Shown piece after piece: positions 21,966 through 33,675 of a stretch of 64,000 bases of DNA. Each line of letters begins with the position of its first letter. Positions within the stretch are counted from its first letter, which is position 1. The translations under genes were made by a program, and so were the position numbers. Location: NCBI GenBank assembly GCA_037367405.1, contig JAZKJV010006951.1, positions 434,001-498,000 of the forward strand, written 5' to 3'. This DNA comes from Ottelia alismoides. Taxonomy: Eukaryota; Streptophyta; Magnoliopsida; Alismatales; Hydrocharitaceae. Under the pieces are notes generated by a model. That model saw only the letters and a program-made list of their open reading frames with translations. It was not told the origin of the DNA and did no database searches.

Positions 21966-23438
21966 TCTCTCCACTTTGAGATCATGATTGACGCCTCAGA
22001 TTTCACTATAGGATCTATGTTAGGACAACGGCAAGAGGGGATCACTTTTGCATTTTACGATGCGTGCAAAGTATTAGATCCTACACAGAAGAATTATACA
22101 GTGACTGAAAAGGAAATGCCCGTGGTAGTATGGGTCCTCGAGAAGTTCAGATCATATATTTTGGGCTCTAAGGTGATAATTTATACTTATCACACAGCCA
22201 TTCGATACTTAATGGATAAGAAGGATGCGAAGGCGCATCTTCTTAGGTGGATTTTACTCCTCCAGGAATTTGATTTGGAGATAAAAGATAAACCTGGAGT
22301 AAAGAATGTTGGTGCTGATCACCTTTCTCGGATTGAACTTAAGGATTCTCCTGATTATGAGCAGATTAGAGAGACCTTCCTAGATGAGTCAATTTGTGTT
22401 ATTGACTCACTCCCGTTGTATGCCAACATGGTGAACTATCTTGTCTCCAAGCAGGTTCCTCATGGTTGGACTAGGAGCAGCATTGATCGACTGAAGTCGG
22501 ATTCGAGGAGATACTATTGGGACGATCCTTTACTTTTCTTCGAAGGACCGAATTGTGTTTGGAGAAGGTGTATTCTTCAGGAGGAACACCGGAGTATCCT
22601 CACATATTGTAATTCACTTGAGGCCGGAGGACACCATTCAGGAAAGATAACCGCTCACAAAGTACTTCAATGTGGATTGTATTGGCCGACCTTGTTTAGA
22701 GATGCTATTAATTTGGTACGGCCATGCTCGATTTGTCAAAGGATGGGAGGGACAGTTGGACAGAGAGATGAGATTCCCATGCAACCGATGATTATTTGTG
22801 AAGTTTTTGATGCAAGGGGCATAGATTTTATGGGCCCCTTTCCAAACAGCCAAGGACATGAGTACATATTGTTGGCGGTTGAATATTTATCCATGTGGGT
22901 GGAGGCTATCCCAACCCGAACCGTAAACAGCAAGACTGTATGTAAGTTTGTGAAAGACCATATTATTGCTAGGTTCGGGGTGCCAAAAGTTTTCATATCT
23001 GATGGGGGTAGCCACTTTGTGAACCGAGATATGAGATCTTTAGCTAAGGACTATGGATTTGAGCTTAGAGTTACTAGTCCTTACCACCCAAAGTCCAACG
23101 ACATGGCAGAGGTTTCGAATAGAGAGGTGAAGACTATTTTGCAGAAATTGGTTCATCCCGACAGGAAGAACTTGTCTCAACTCTTAGACCAAGTTATGTG
23201 GGCCTATAGGATAGCCTACAAGACACCATTGGGTACTTCACCATTTAGAATGATCTATGGCAGGCCATGTCATTTTCCCACAGAATTGATTCATAAATCC
23301 GAATGGGCAATTAAGAAGATTAATTGGAGTTGTCACCTAGGGAAGTTTTGTCGAGGCTTGAACTTGAACGAGCTCGTGGAAATTCGAAACAGGGCATATG
23401 ACAACAGTTTGATTTATAAGGACAATGTAAAGAGATGA
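21966..23438 (+). pseudogene. pol: Element B RNase H and integrase
   Basis: This is a 484-codon open frame from 21984, in register with the two RT pieces. RNase H (about residues 1-120) starts MIDASDF and holds TEKE. The third acidic position reads IYTYHTAI where related copies have FTDH, so a catalytic Asp is lost. Integrase follows with a GGHHSG...CSICQ zinc region (about residues 205-255) and the core: GIDFMGPF (first Asp), ISDGGSHF (second Asp) and AEVSNRE (Glu). The frame ends at a TGA (23436) in the place of an aromatic residue within the usual KRFHD. Recognisable pol sequence goes on to a stop at 23663-23665 after one frameshift. Confidence 0.9.
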
Positions 23439-23665
23439 CATGATCAGCACATTATGTGCAAAGACTTTGTCCCTGGACAAAAGGTATGGTTGTTCAATGC
23501 TAGGATAAAGATGTTCCATGGGAAGATCAAATATAAATGGATGGGTCCCTATGTTGTTAAGAAATGCACGAGAATGGAAGTGTATAGATAGCTAATCTCA
23601 CAGATGGTGCACAATCTCATGTGGTAAATGGACAACTGTTGAAGCATTTTGTAGATTTGAAATAG
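23439..23665 (+). pseudogene. pol: Element B integrase C-terminus
   Basis: After the TGA the same frame reads KDFVPGQKVWLFNARIKMF and GKIKYKWMGPYVV, the integrase C-terminal beta domain. A frameshift follows near 23585 into ISQMVHNLM in one frame or NLTDGAQSHVVNGQLLKHF in the other. The terminal TAG is at 23663-23665. Confidence 0.82.
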
Positions 23666-23845
23666 CAGTTAGTCCAAGTTGAGGTCATAAACTTCATGCA
23701 TAGTGAGTACAGAGCAGATACATCATATTACTCTTCATGAAGATGTAGCATCAAGATTCAACACCTTAGAAGATCCATTCCTCTTGTACATTCTCCCTTC
23801 TTTATATATTCTCCAGATCACATCGGTTCTCACACTTTCTCCTGT

Positions 23846-23879
23846 CCTATACTTAGGCTGACCAGAGCCTAAGTATAGG
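23846..23879. repeat. Perfect hairpin with tract-like arms (B, first)
   Basis: A 14-bp arm cctatacttaggct (23846-23859) pairs perfectly with agcctaagtatagg (23866-23879) across a 6-base loop. The right arm runs into a G run, giving aagtatagggg, close to the element's own polypurine tract. Confidence 0.85.
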
Positions 23880-23956
23880 GGTAACCGATGCCCGCCATGT
23901 ATATATACTCACCCATTTCTCCACTTGACCTCGCCCGCCCCATTTTTGCTCTTCTT

Positions 23957-23990
23957 CTACACTTAGGCGGACCAGAGCCTAAGTATGGGG
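23957..23990. repeat. Hairpin with tract-like arms (B, second)
   Basis: Left arm ctacacttaggc and right arm gcctaagtatgg pair with one mismatch around a loop containing the same gaccag as the first hairpin. The right arm continues as aagtatggggggg, which contains the aagtatgggggg of the B tract at 25697-25708. Confidence 0.8.
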
Positions 23991-25696
23991 GGGACCGATC
24001 GACTTCTATACTTTTTATTATTTTAGTCATCCTACACATAGCACGAGATATGTCTTTTTCTTGCTTCTTATGCTATGAGAACATAACACATGCTAATATA
24101 TGGGGGCGTATATATATTACATATATACTTTATCCATAGCTCCTACTTTCACCTATTTTTGTATATATTATACAATAATTATGGGGTGGGTTAAGAAGAA
24201 GAAAAGAAAAAAAGAAAATATTTTTTTAAAAAAATCTCTTAAAAAAACTTTTAAAAAATGTGTTTTATAAAAAAACTTTAAAAAAAAGTTTTTTCTCTCT
24301 TTCCTTATTTACTCTAAAAAAATTTCAAAAAAAGTGTCCTTTCTTATTTACCTATCTTTTTCAAAAAAAATTCTTCGTTTCCTTTGTATTTCAATAAAAA
24401 TCTCTAAAAAATAAAAGAATAAAAAAAAGAAGAAAAAATGAAAAAAAAACTAACTAATAAGTTGGTTTAATTCCTCACACAATTTACTTTCACACAAGAC
24501 TAGTGATGTTCAAGAACACTTGGTTTATGAGGTCTTGAGATTTTGAGTTAACCAGCCTTTGTCATTAGAGTCTTGACTTAATTATTCACATTTCCCTAGT
24601 TTGAAATATTTGTTTGCTATATTGCATGCTTAATCTCTACCTTAAGAATATGATCAACACCTCACATACACGACTACAGTTATGATAAGATGAGTTGAAA
24701 TTTCACTTGAGGATCTGAGATGAGGGATTTGAGTTTGGACTTGATTTGATGATACTCGAGGATGGGATAAAATCTATGAAGGCTTCATGAAACCTGAGTG
24801 TTAGCACCTTTAGCCAGTATGTGAACATGGTTCTTGTACTATGTCTTGACATTTGCCTATATCTCAGGGTGTGATAAAATAAAAAAAATTATTGATCAGT
24901 GTGCGCCAACTCTTGGTAAAAACAGTGGAGCTAGCCAAACTATTACAAAGCAATGAAATGTTAAAGAAAAACTCTCATTTCAAAAAGTCAGTTATCAAAA
25001 GAGCTTCCATCAAAGGCGAGCGCTCCCAACCATTTCAAAGTGTCCAGTTGGACCACCGCTATTAGGATTAGGAGTCGCGCTTGCACCAAAAAAGGGTTCT
25101 GCATTGTAAATGCTCCATGTATGGGTGTAGAGGGTACGATAGTTACTCAAAAAAGGCACAACCCGATGTACTCCCAGGAAAACAAGTGCAGACGACTCCA
25201 ACTTTTCTTGACGGACGCACTGATCAACACCAAAAATATGCATTGAGTAATAGGACACTCGAGAGGATCCTTGGTCCAATGAGAGGGAAAGAAGAAATGA
25301 CACAATCCTATGCCCTCCATCAACTGGCCTTCCATCTACACTTTCAAGTCTGACAACTAAAGAGACGGTGGATTGGATGCAAGAAATGGTTTATTCCCTA
25401 GTATTGAGGATCGGGTTCTTAGGAGAGTCTCTTGGACGAGAACCTTTGGTGACGTTGCGACTCTACTCTTGTAACTGCAGTCAACACTTAAGTCATATCC
25501 TTACTATATATGTATACAAAGAGAGTCTCATGATTAGGGAAATTGGATACCTTTTGACTAGAGCTTTGTTCAGCTTAGAATTTTAGGATCTCTAAAATCA
25601 AGAGTTCTTGAATGGATCAAGACTTGTATTCACATGCACAATCAGGGCTTAATCCAACTTATTCATTTTTTATTTGCTCGAGGAGTAGCAAAGTTT

Positions 25697-25708
25697 AAGT
25701 ATGGGGGG
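25697..25708 (+). other. Element B polypurine tract
   Basis: aagtatgggggg abuts the LTR start TGATGAATC. This is the expected plus-strand primer of an Athila element. Confidence 0.9.
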
Positions 25709-28690
25709 TGATGAATCAACGATTAATCATCTCAATATCTTGATCTTAGCAAAATCCCTGAGTAAAGTCTCAAATAAATGTACATAGAATCATTAAATTA
25801 ACAAAATGACTATTGTAAATAAAACACACTAATTATTGTATATTAGATTGTAGAAAATAAATTAACAATAAAAAGCGACAAAATTAAAGGAGTTTTTCAT
25901 CTTTAAATTGCCCAAAACTTCATGAAATTTTAATAATTTCATTTTAACTTCTTTTTGGCTAATTCTTTCTCTAACCTATTCATAAAAATGTATGTAAAAA
26001 TAAAAAAATATAAAACAAATTTTATCTTAAATAATTGCCCCTAGATCCCAAAGGAAAAAGCCGTAAAGACCAACTTCCAAGCAAAATTCTCGCTCCGTAT
26101 GAACTCCAAATTCACCAAACTCACTTTTAAAGTTCAAGTTAGAAAATTATCTATCCAATGGAAGTGGTTTCATTAAAATCGGAGCTCATTTGCAAAAGTT
26201 AGGTTTTGGGACCTAGATGTAAATTGTACATTATGTATATATATTCATTCTTTCTTCATTTTTTTATTTTATCTTTCTTAATTACTAAAAATACAAAAAG
26301 AATTTATGGTTGTGTTGTATTTTGATTATAGTATTTTATTGTATTTTTTGTTGTAAATATCTCTTATTAAAAAGACAAAAAAATACATATTAGAAAAGCA
26401 AACAAAAAATTGTACATGTTTTATGTATCCCTTTGTAAATTCTCCACTATTTTTTCCTTATTTATTTTTTTTGTTGTATTTAAAGTATCCTACTTTATTA
26501 CATTTTATTTTCCTTTATTTATTTTTCATTCTCTACAATAACCACCATTTAACTCCATTCTACCACCAACATCCATTCAACCCCGCCATTTTTTAAACCT
26601 CCCATTCAACTCCATTAATAATACAAACTCCCATTCAACTCCACCACTTTAATAACTTCTCATAGCTTCCCTTTATATACATTCCATCCTCCTCATTTCT
26701 AACTTGATCCATATTTATGAGAGGAGAGCCTACTTCCCAGAGTTGAATCGGTGACAGCAACGCAACCACGGTCGAGCGACGACAGCCCTCTCTCCGGCGA
26801 GATCTATTGGCTTTGTGGCCAACATCGCAGCCACAACCGCACGCTACTCGAGCTCATCGCACACCGATGATTCGAGCGAAGATCGTGCTCTCATGAGCAC
26901 ATTATACGCGACCATCTCCATCGTAGGTATTTTTTCTTCTCATTTTATCATCTTGTTATTTGTGCATTTTTATCACATCATATCACAACCCCTCATCCTC
27001 TATTTGTTCTATTTCATCATACTACCACCTTCATCTACCATTTTCCCCCATTTTGTGTACATATTATTTTGTGTTTAAAAAATCGAATATATATATATAT
27101 ATTAAAATAAAAAACCATCACAGCATTAAAAAGATTTCAAAAAAAAATTAAAAAAATAAAAAAACACACATGCGGGAGTAGCAACAGCCGCACCGCTCCC
27201 CACCTTCCTCCACCGCGCATGTGCGTGGCACCGCCCGATCGCACAGCCAGGCGACGCCGCCTCGCCTCCCAACAGCGTGGCCCCTCCGCCGCGGACCGCA
27301 CCGCCTCCTCCAGCAGTGAGCCGCGGTCGCACGGCCAGGCTTGCAGCCACCCCAGCGACGCGCCACCGCACTATGCCCCCCCTGTCCTCTCCACTGACCA
27401 CCTTGACCCCCACGCCGCTGCCGCCCCTCGTTGCCGTCCCTTGTACGCGGCATCGCCGCCTGACGCTGCCGACACCGCCGTCCCCGTGTTGGGTTCTTCC
27501 ATCTACGTCTCCAGGAAGAAGATGGAAAGGTCCTTTTTTTGTTTATTATGTAACAATTGCATATATTCCCATCATGTTCTTGTAATTACAAATCAGTCCC
27601 TGTAATTACTTTGTTCTGTTTAAGTTTATTTGTTTGTACAGATGCCCCTATGTTTTACTTTTAATTTCGACTTCAATTAAGCGTCATTTTATTCAACGAA
27701 AAATGTCTTGATGTGAAGCAACTAATTATTTAGAACTTAGATATTTATTTATATTTTCATGATCTTTGGGTAATTAATTAAAATTGTCTAACTGAAATTC
27801 TGCATATTTACCTATTTTTGTGCTCTTAAATACATATCTGACATATATTTATTCTAAAAAATCTATAAAAATTAGACATGATGCCTTGAAATTTGATTGA
27901 GATACTATCCAAATTTTATCCAAAGTGGAGTTATCTTACGATTGAAATAAATCATAGAGTGATTTTCGTATTTGATTTTTAATTAAATCCCTATACATCC
28001 TTTTCGCAAAATTTCAACTTTCCTAAATTGAGCATCTAAATATCTTTTTGTGATAATTTGCACTCTGATTAACTTGCTATTGTGGATTTATTAGGAATTA
28101 ATTACTCACTGTCAATCTATTTTCACTAAAAAAATCCATAAAAAATCATATTTCGTTAAAAAAATAAAAAATATTACTGCAGCGTCCTTGCATCATGTGT
28201 ATGGTCCAGTAAAATTTTCATAATTTTTGCTTATTGTTTGTGTGAAAAAATGCGAAAATACCCATAAAAAGTGTGTAGTTTTCATTGTTGCATTTTAACC
28301 GTGAGAATCCCCAAAAAATATATATGTTGCATTCGTCATTGGATTAAGTTTACAAAAACAATATAATTTGGGTAAATTGGATTAGTTTCATATTAAAATT
28401 AATTTGGATAAGTTGTGTGTTTTCTTAGTATTTTTATTCAACCACATCTTGTATTTGGCATTCATTTTGCATTAAAAAATAAAAAAAATCCGCACTGGAA
28501 ATCTACATCTAATTTTTTGAATTGACCGTAAAGTTGTTCCTTTGCCTCGCTTTGTTCGACCCTGAACTTGCCCGGGTTATAAATTTATCCGAGACACTCT
28601 TCACGGAGGTCTTCTCTCGGTTCTGATTGATTCGCTAAGTACACATACTACAACATGCCTAAATTAAATATCGTATTTACTGATTCGTCA
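25709..28690 (+). repeat. LTR B, 3' copy, complete
   Basis: It starts TGATGAATCAACG after the tract and ends gattcgtca at 28690, length 2982 bp. It matches the reverse complement of 51220-53910 with many substitutions and some large indels, mainly in the GC-rich block (27170-27500). A core promoter is near 26672. Open frames at 26815-27605 on both strands lie in R/U5 and are not conserved in the other copy. The sequence after 28690 is RT of another element. Confidence 0.9.
26672..26679 (+). promoter_or_regulatory. TATA box of LTR B (3' copy)
   Basis: TTTATATA followed by cattccatcctcctcattt. The 5' copy has the same motif at 52954-52961 (minus). Confidence 0.6.
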
Positions 28691-29145
28691 TTAATGCTCC
28701 GGGTACATTACGGAGGTGCATGCTTTCTATTTTTATGGACATGTAGGACATATCTTGGAGGTCTTCATGGTTGATTTTTCTGCCTACAGTGATGATTTTG
28801 ATTCCTGCCTTTCTATCCTAAACCACGTGCTTCGGAGGTGCACAGAGGTTATCCTTGGTCTTTCTTGGGAGAAGAGTCATTTTATATTGACTCAGGGGAT
28901 GGTCCTTGGTCACATCTTCTCCAACAAGGGCATGAAGGTGGACCTATCCAAGGTGGACATCGTAAAGAAATTTAATCCACCGTCCAATTTAAAGCTGTTA
29001 TGGTCTTTCCTCGGGCATACCAGTCTTTACTAGCGTTTCATACGAGACTTCAGTAAAATTGCCCAATCGTTATCTGATCTTCTTGCAAAAGACACCAAGT
29101 TTATAGTTGATTATAAGTGTCTTTAGGCTTTTGAAACTCTCAGGA
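28691..29145 (+). pseudogene. pol: Element H reverse transcriptase, C-terminal half
   Basis: Directly after the end of LTR B the frame starts inside RT, with NAPG, then a cysteine-bearing RRCMLSIFMDM block and VFMVDFSAYSD. The catalytic MDD box is changed to MVD, so the enzyme is dead. A frameshift at about 28735 and stops at 29031 and near 29125 break the frame. The remaining blocks LSWEKSHFIL, VLGHIFSNKGMKVDLSKVD and RFIRDFSKIAQ are clear. The missing N-terminal half is at 53911-54560 on the opposite strand, where it stops at the residue just before this part begins. Confidence 0.88.
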
Positions 29146-29147
29146 GC

Positions 29148-29560
29148 ATGGTTGTAGAGTCTCCTTTCCTTAAGCCTTCTGATTGGTCTCTCCCATTCAA
29201 GATCATGACGGACGTCTCTGATTTTGTTGTTGGGGATGTGTTGGGACAAAGGAGGGATGGCCTTCCTTATGTTATACACTTTGCTAGAAAGACTTTGCAT
29301 TTTGCAAAGTGGAATTACACGGTTACAGATAAAGAGATGCTAGTCGCAGTATTTTCCTTAGATAAATTCAGATCCCATATCGTAGGATCCAAGGTTACCA
29401 TCTTTACTGACCACACTGCCATCAAGTACTTAATGGACAAGAAGGATTCAAGGCCATGTCTGACTGGATGGATCCTTTCTACTTCAGGAGTCTGATATTG
29501 TAATCAAAGATAAACCTGGAGTCAAGAATGTGGTGGCAAATCATCTCTCCTTGTTAGAAA
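29148..29560 (+). pseudogene. pol: Element H RNase H
   Basis: The open frame 29148-29495 has KPSDWSLPFKIMTDVSDF (first Asp), VTDKEM (Glu) and IFTDHTAIKYL (Asp), so the acidic residues seen here are retained. A frameshift near 29490 moves into a frame with [14 protein letters not shown] remnants, the end of the domain. Confidence 0.85.
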
Positions 29561-29961
29561 CACCAAAAACTTCTGATCTTGTTGCGCCAATAACTTAGAC
29601 CTTCCCCAACTTGGCGATTCTTGTTGTTGAATCGCTGCCAAGGTATGCCTACATTGTGAACTTCATTGCTTCTAAGATAGTTCCACAAGATTGGTACATA
29701 CAAAGACTTGAGACTTTCCTCGAGAAAGCCAAGTCTTACCATTTTCCAATCCTTTATTATGAAGGAGCATATTCCATCTGGAGTCAGTGTATTCCTCGGG
29801 AGGAATACCATAGTATCCTCATGTATTGCCATATATATTAAGATTGAGGACACCATTCAAGGAAGAATGCGTCACAGATGGTGCTCCAATCCGGCCTTTA
29901 GTGGCCTCCGCTCATTGCGGATGCCCATCCAATCCGGCCTTTAATGCATGGTTTATTAATC
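29561..29961 (+). pseudogene. pol: Element H integrase N-terminus, cut by LTR C
   Basis: The frame 29611-29841 reads VESLPRYAYIVNFIASKIVPQDW and IPREEYHSILMYCH, the segment that leads into the integrase zinc domain. After a stop the next frame has a damaged GGHHSG and LQSG-WPPL (to about 29945). A 15-base repeat ccaatccggccttta occurs twice at 29890-29945. The integrase core is absent because a family C LTR starts near 29962. Confidence 0.78.
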
Positions 29962-31280
29962 TGTGATTCATAACTCTTAAAATTGAAAATAGAGCCTTGT
30001 TCCCGAGTAATTAGAAGCATATTGCCACCAATATTACATAATTAGCATTCATGCATGCATTGATAACATATGCATTTTAGCATCCACATTTGCACTAAAT
30101 AAGAAGCCAAATCCACTTGTAAAAATCACCCATCTATATATAGTTTACATTAACTCTAAATAATATATATTCACTCTATATTGTATATATTACTAACACT
30201 ATTGCAAGAAAAATACCAAAAAGTACTAACCTGCAAAATTAAAAATAAAACCCCAAACCAAGTTTGAGACCATGGACCATATAATGCACATATCTCTCTC
30301 ATACAACCTCCGATCTAGGTCTACTCAATTTTAAAATAATAAACATTCAGAGACCTTCAAAATGAGACCAGTTTCATTTAAATCGGAGCTAGTATGTAAA
30401 ACTTGGGTTTTGGGCCCCCATTATATACTATATGTATGTATATTTGTACCCTTGTATTTTATTGCTTTATTCAGCCTCGTTTCCATTTTTGGTCAACATT
30501 AAACTAGTAGATCTCATCGAGATATAAAAAAATTCGTGTTTTGAGTTTTTCCAAATTCGTATATTTTCTCCCATTTATTTGACATTCCTTTTCAACTAAT
30601 CAGATTGGGCCATGTGGCACCCTCTGGTTGCACCACACAGCCAGCTCGCAGCACGCCACACGCCTCTTATTCTCCACCATCAGATGGCTCCCCCTTGCTT
30701 CAGATCCAAGCCGTTCATCCCCGCCTCAACTCCAACCCTTGGATCATCATCTCAGATCTCATCCATGTTTTTCGTCTCCTCCTCATTCTCATCCCGTCAC
30801 GTGTCATCGCCCACACCACATGATCATCTCCGAACGCCTCAATCTGCGCCACTCATCTCTATTGTGATTCGAGTCGTCCGATATTCACCGAACGCTACCA
30901 TCTCTACTGTTTGCTAGTGCCCCTGCCTATGCCCGCCATGTGTCATTCCCAGCGCCCTTCAATCTTGACCCCCAGATTTAATCATGGCCCTTCTCTCGTG
31001 CCCATCCTCTGGACATTTTATCACGAGATCCAACGGTCCAGTGTTCGTCTTCCACCTCCGGCTATCTTCCTCGCACACGTCGCCCACCTCGCATCGCCTC
31101 CTCCCCCATTCTATTTTTCACACCACCACGACCACCATCTCCACCCACTGATCACTCCACGATAAATCTCCTAGTTCCCTCGTCCTCAACAGCACCCACG
31201 TACACCATGACCTCCTTCTCCCACGCTCCACAAACTCCATGAACATTACACCTCCATCACCTGGACCCCCATATCCTTCC

Positions 31281-31288
31281 TATAAATA
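31281..31288 (+). promoter_or_regulatory. TATA box of LTR C
   Basis: TATAAATA inside cctataaataccccat, between the U3 motif and the GC-rich block. Confidence 0.65.
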
Positions 31289-31837
31289 CCCCATCTCCGA
31301 CGAACATCCACCCCATCCACCCTTTTAAGACATACCATAGAGCTCCTAGCTACCCAATGGTGACAATGATTGAGAGCAAAAGTGAGCGACGATAGGTTTT
31401 CATCTCCGGTGAAATCCACGGCCTAACCTTACCATGTAGCAGCTCCTCCGACGAGCTGCACGAGCTCAGGACCTCTATCGACCCTCGAGCGACGACCGAA
31501 GCCTCTTCCGTGAGCCTCCATTCCTAGGTAGCTTCATGCATTCTCCTCCAATCTTCTTTCTCATTTCATATCGATCTTCTCGTGTTTTTCCTGCCATCTT
31601 CGATCGATTGAACCTCTTATTGACCATCCATTGAGCTCCGCCATGGATCTCCCATCTTCACGGCACCATCCATTCAACCTTAAGACACTTTGACACCTTT
31701 CCAACCATCGCTCTGCCGGTCACGACAGAAGAACGCCACTGATGCCATCACTTCACGCCACAGGCCTCATTCCACTCCTTGCACTACCACGAACACGAGC
31801 ACTCCTTTCTGGCGGTCACTAACCTTGCAGGAACACT

Positions 31838-32343
31838 TCTCATCATTGGTCGGACACATCACCGGAGCTCCTTCGAACTTCACCATCTCCGATCTACGTA
31901 CCACCTCCGTCTCCCTCAGACAGCCCGGCGGCTCCGCTACACCTCCACAAACGTTCTGAGCTCTCCAAGAGATTACAGCGAGCTACACCAATCACGGTGT
32001 AAGGCGACAGAGCCAGGAGTCCCTCACTAGAGTCCCGCCAAGTCTACCGCAGGAGGCGGCAGCTCGGAGGAACAAGACAAACGACAATTGTCTCATCACT
32101 GGTCAAACGCATCACTGAAGCTCCTTCGAACTTCACCATCTTCGGTCTACAGACCGTCTCCATCTCCCTCGGACACCGCAGCAGCTCCGCCACACCTCCA
32201 CGAACGTTATGAGCTCTCCAAGAGATTCCATAGAGCTACACCAATCACGGTGTAAGGCGACAGAGCCAGGAGTCTCTCACTGGAGTCCCGGAAAGTCTGT
32301 CCTAGGAGGCGGCAGCCCGGAGGAACAAGACAAGCGACAACTG
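31838..32343 (+). repeat. Two-copy 253-bp tandem duplication in LTR C
   Basis: 31838-32090 is repeated at 32091-32343 with exactly the same spacing of landmarks (tctcatcat/act, gagctctccaagagatt, caatcacggtgtaaggcgac, ggaacaagacaa). I estimate 85-88 percent identity. Confidence 0.9.
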
Positions 32344-33219
32344 TCTGATTGCCTTGATTGGACAATCCCGATCAATCCATGTCGCCCGCTCCAACCTCTG
32401 TTGATCAGTAGGATCTAACGGTCTACCATATGCCACATCACCATCACCTTCGAGCTCCAGATGCCATTGGATTCATCTTGATCCAACGACCATCATCATG
32501 TTACGTCATCTCGCTCCAGAAGCCATCGCTAACGTTAGATATATCTTGATCTAACGGTTCCTAGGCATGCCAGGCATTCAACTCTAACAGACATTGGATC
32601 TCTCCAGATCGAACGGTCCAGCACTCGCCACGTAGTGCCCTCCGAGCCTCTTCCCCCACCCTAGGCTCAGAGCACCCGAAGGAAGACCCAAAGCATTCTA
32701 GAACCTCGAGAGACTACGAGCCTCCACCCGAGACTCCTATACCTCTCGAGCCTGGTACCTCACGTGCCTATCACGTGTGGAGTGGGCAAATCGCACCGAG
32801 GCCCCTAAAACTTTCTAGATTTACATTTCAGTCCATGCTCGACACGTAACGTGACGAGCACATGTTCTTGTGAAAATTTTGCACGCATACCCCCAACATT
32901 ATATGTATTTGCACTTTACTCCTGATATGCCCACTTTATTTTAAGAATTTTCTCCATTTTGCATTTTAGTCCCTGTGTTTGCACTCATATTTAGGCAACT
33001 ATTTATCACCATTTTTAAAGTACAAATGTTGCATGTTGTAGTTGAACTTGTGATTTATCGTTGTGATCATGTCTCATATTTTTGTGCGCATCAAGGAATT
33101 TAATATTATTATTTTTGTGGAAATTGACATAAATTGTCCACTATTTTCTTGAAATTCAGTATTAAATTATTTTTTGCTCCAAAAATCACCATAAAATCAC
33201 ATTAGGTTTAGTTTAATAT

Positions 33220-33662
33220 GATGTACACTTTGCCTTTTGTACAAACTCAATTTTGTGTTTTATTTACATTACTATCTACAACTTCTATGTACAAAGTTTC
33301 TTTATTTGATGAATAAGTAATTAGGTACAAAATATATTCCAAAAATGCATAAATCAAGAATGAATAGATGAATTATTTATTATATTTATGACCCTTTATC
33401 TCCCCTTACTTTATTTCGTGTCGACCAATTCAATTCTGTACTTGGTCTCGGGGTCAGGGTCATAAAATATTTGTAATATTTTATTTCTTTTTCTTTTCTT
33501 CTCTTTATTCTATAATTTTGGCATTAAAAACCTTATTTTATGTACAATAAATGCAATGAGTAATGAATGCTATTATAGACAAATTAATGTTATTTGCATG
33601 CATTAGCTAGGGTTTTCAAGTCCAAAATGATAGAATAAAGGTGATGAAATGGAGATTCATCA
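33220..33662 (-). repeat. LTR A, 3' copy, first 443 bp
   Basis: The minus strand starts TGATGAATCTCC at 33662 right after a polypurine tract and matches the first 460 bp of the 5' LTR of A (49138 down to 48679) at roughly 90 percent. The match stops at 33220. The rest of this LTR is found at 16063-19545 in the opposite orientation. Confidence 0.9.
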
Positions 33663-33675
33663 CCCCCTTATACTT
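33663..33675 (-). other. Element A polypurine tract
   Basis: The minus strand reads aagtataaggggg immediately before TGATGAATC. Confidence 0.9.

Larger units (their letters stand above)
23666..25696 (+). other. Element B 3' UTR
   Basis: About 2 kb between the pol stop and the polypurine tract. It holds two hairpins with polypurine-tract-like arms (23846-23879, 23957-23990), a poly-A/T-rich stretch (24190-24460), and a mixed region to 25696. Open frames of 60-97 codons on both strands at 25010-25590 overlap each other and match nothing I know. Confidence 0.65.
19546..25708 (+). mobile_element. Element B internal region, 3' part (gag end, protease, pol, 3' UTR)
   Basis: This plus-strand Athila-type internal region starts abruptly after an LTR of another family (A) and ends with a polypurine tract and its own 3' LTR (25709). 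The other end of B (5' LTR, primer site, gag piece) is at 49139-53910 on the opposite strand. B is split at the same gag-protease spacer where the A insertion would lie. Confidence 0.85.
29962..33219 (+). repeat. LTR C, partial, inserted in element H
   Basis: This has the layout of an Athila LTR. It starts TGTGATTCATAACTC (compare CGATTCATAATC in LTR B) and has the shared U3 motif tttgggcccccat near 30410. A TATA box is at 31281, followed by a GC-rich block with a 253-bp tandem duplication and then a U5 with G-boxes at 32761 and 32772. It breaks off at 33219 in AT-rich U5 before any LTR end. Plus-strand frames of 69-101 codons at 30605-32418 are in this LTR and are not genes. The exact left boundary is uncertain by a few bases. 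Confidence 0.72.

Noticed and set aside
27126..27605. Alanine/proline/arginine-rich frames on both strands
   Set aside because: GC-rich block of LTR B; the second LTR copy has large indels there that break all of them.
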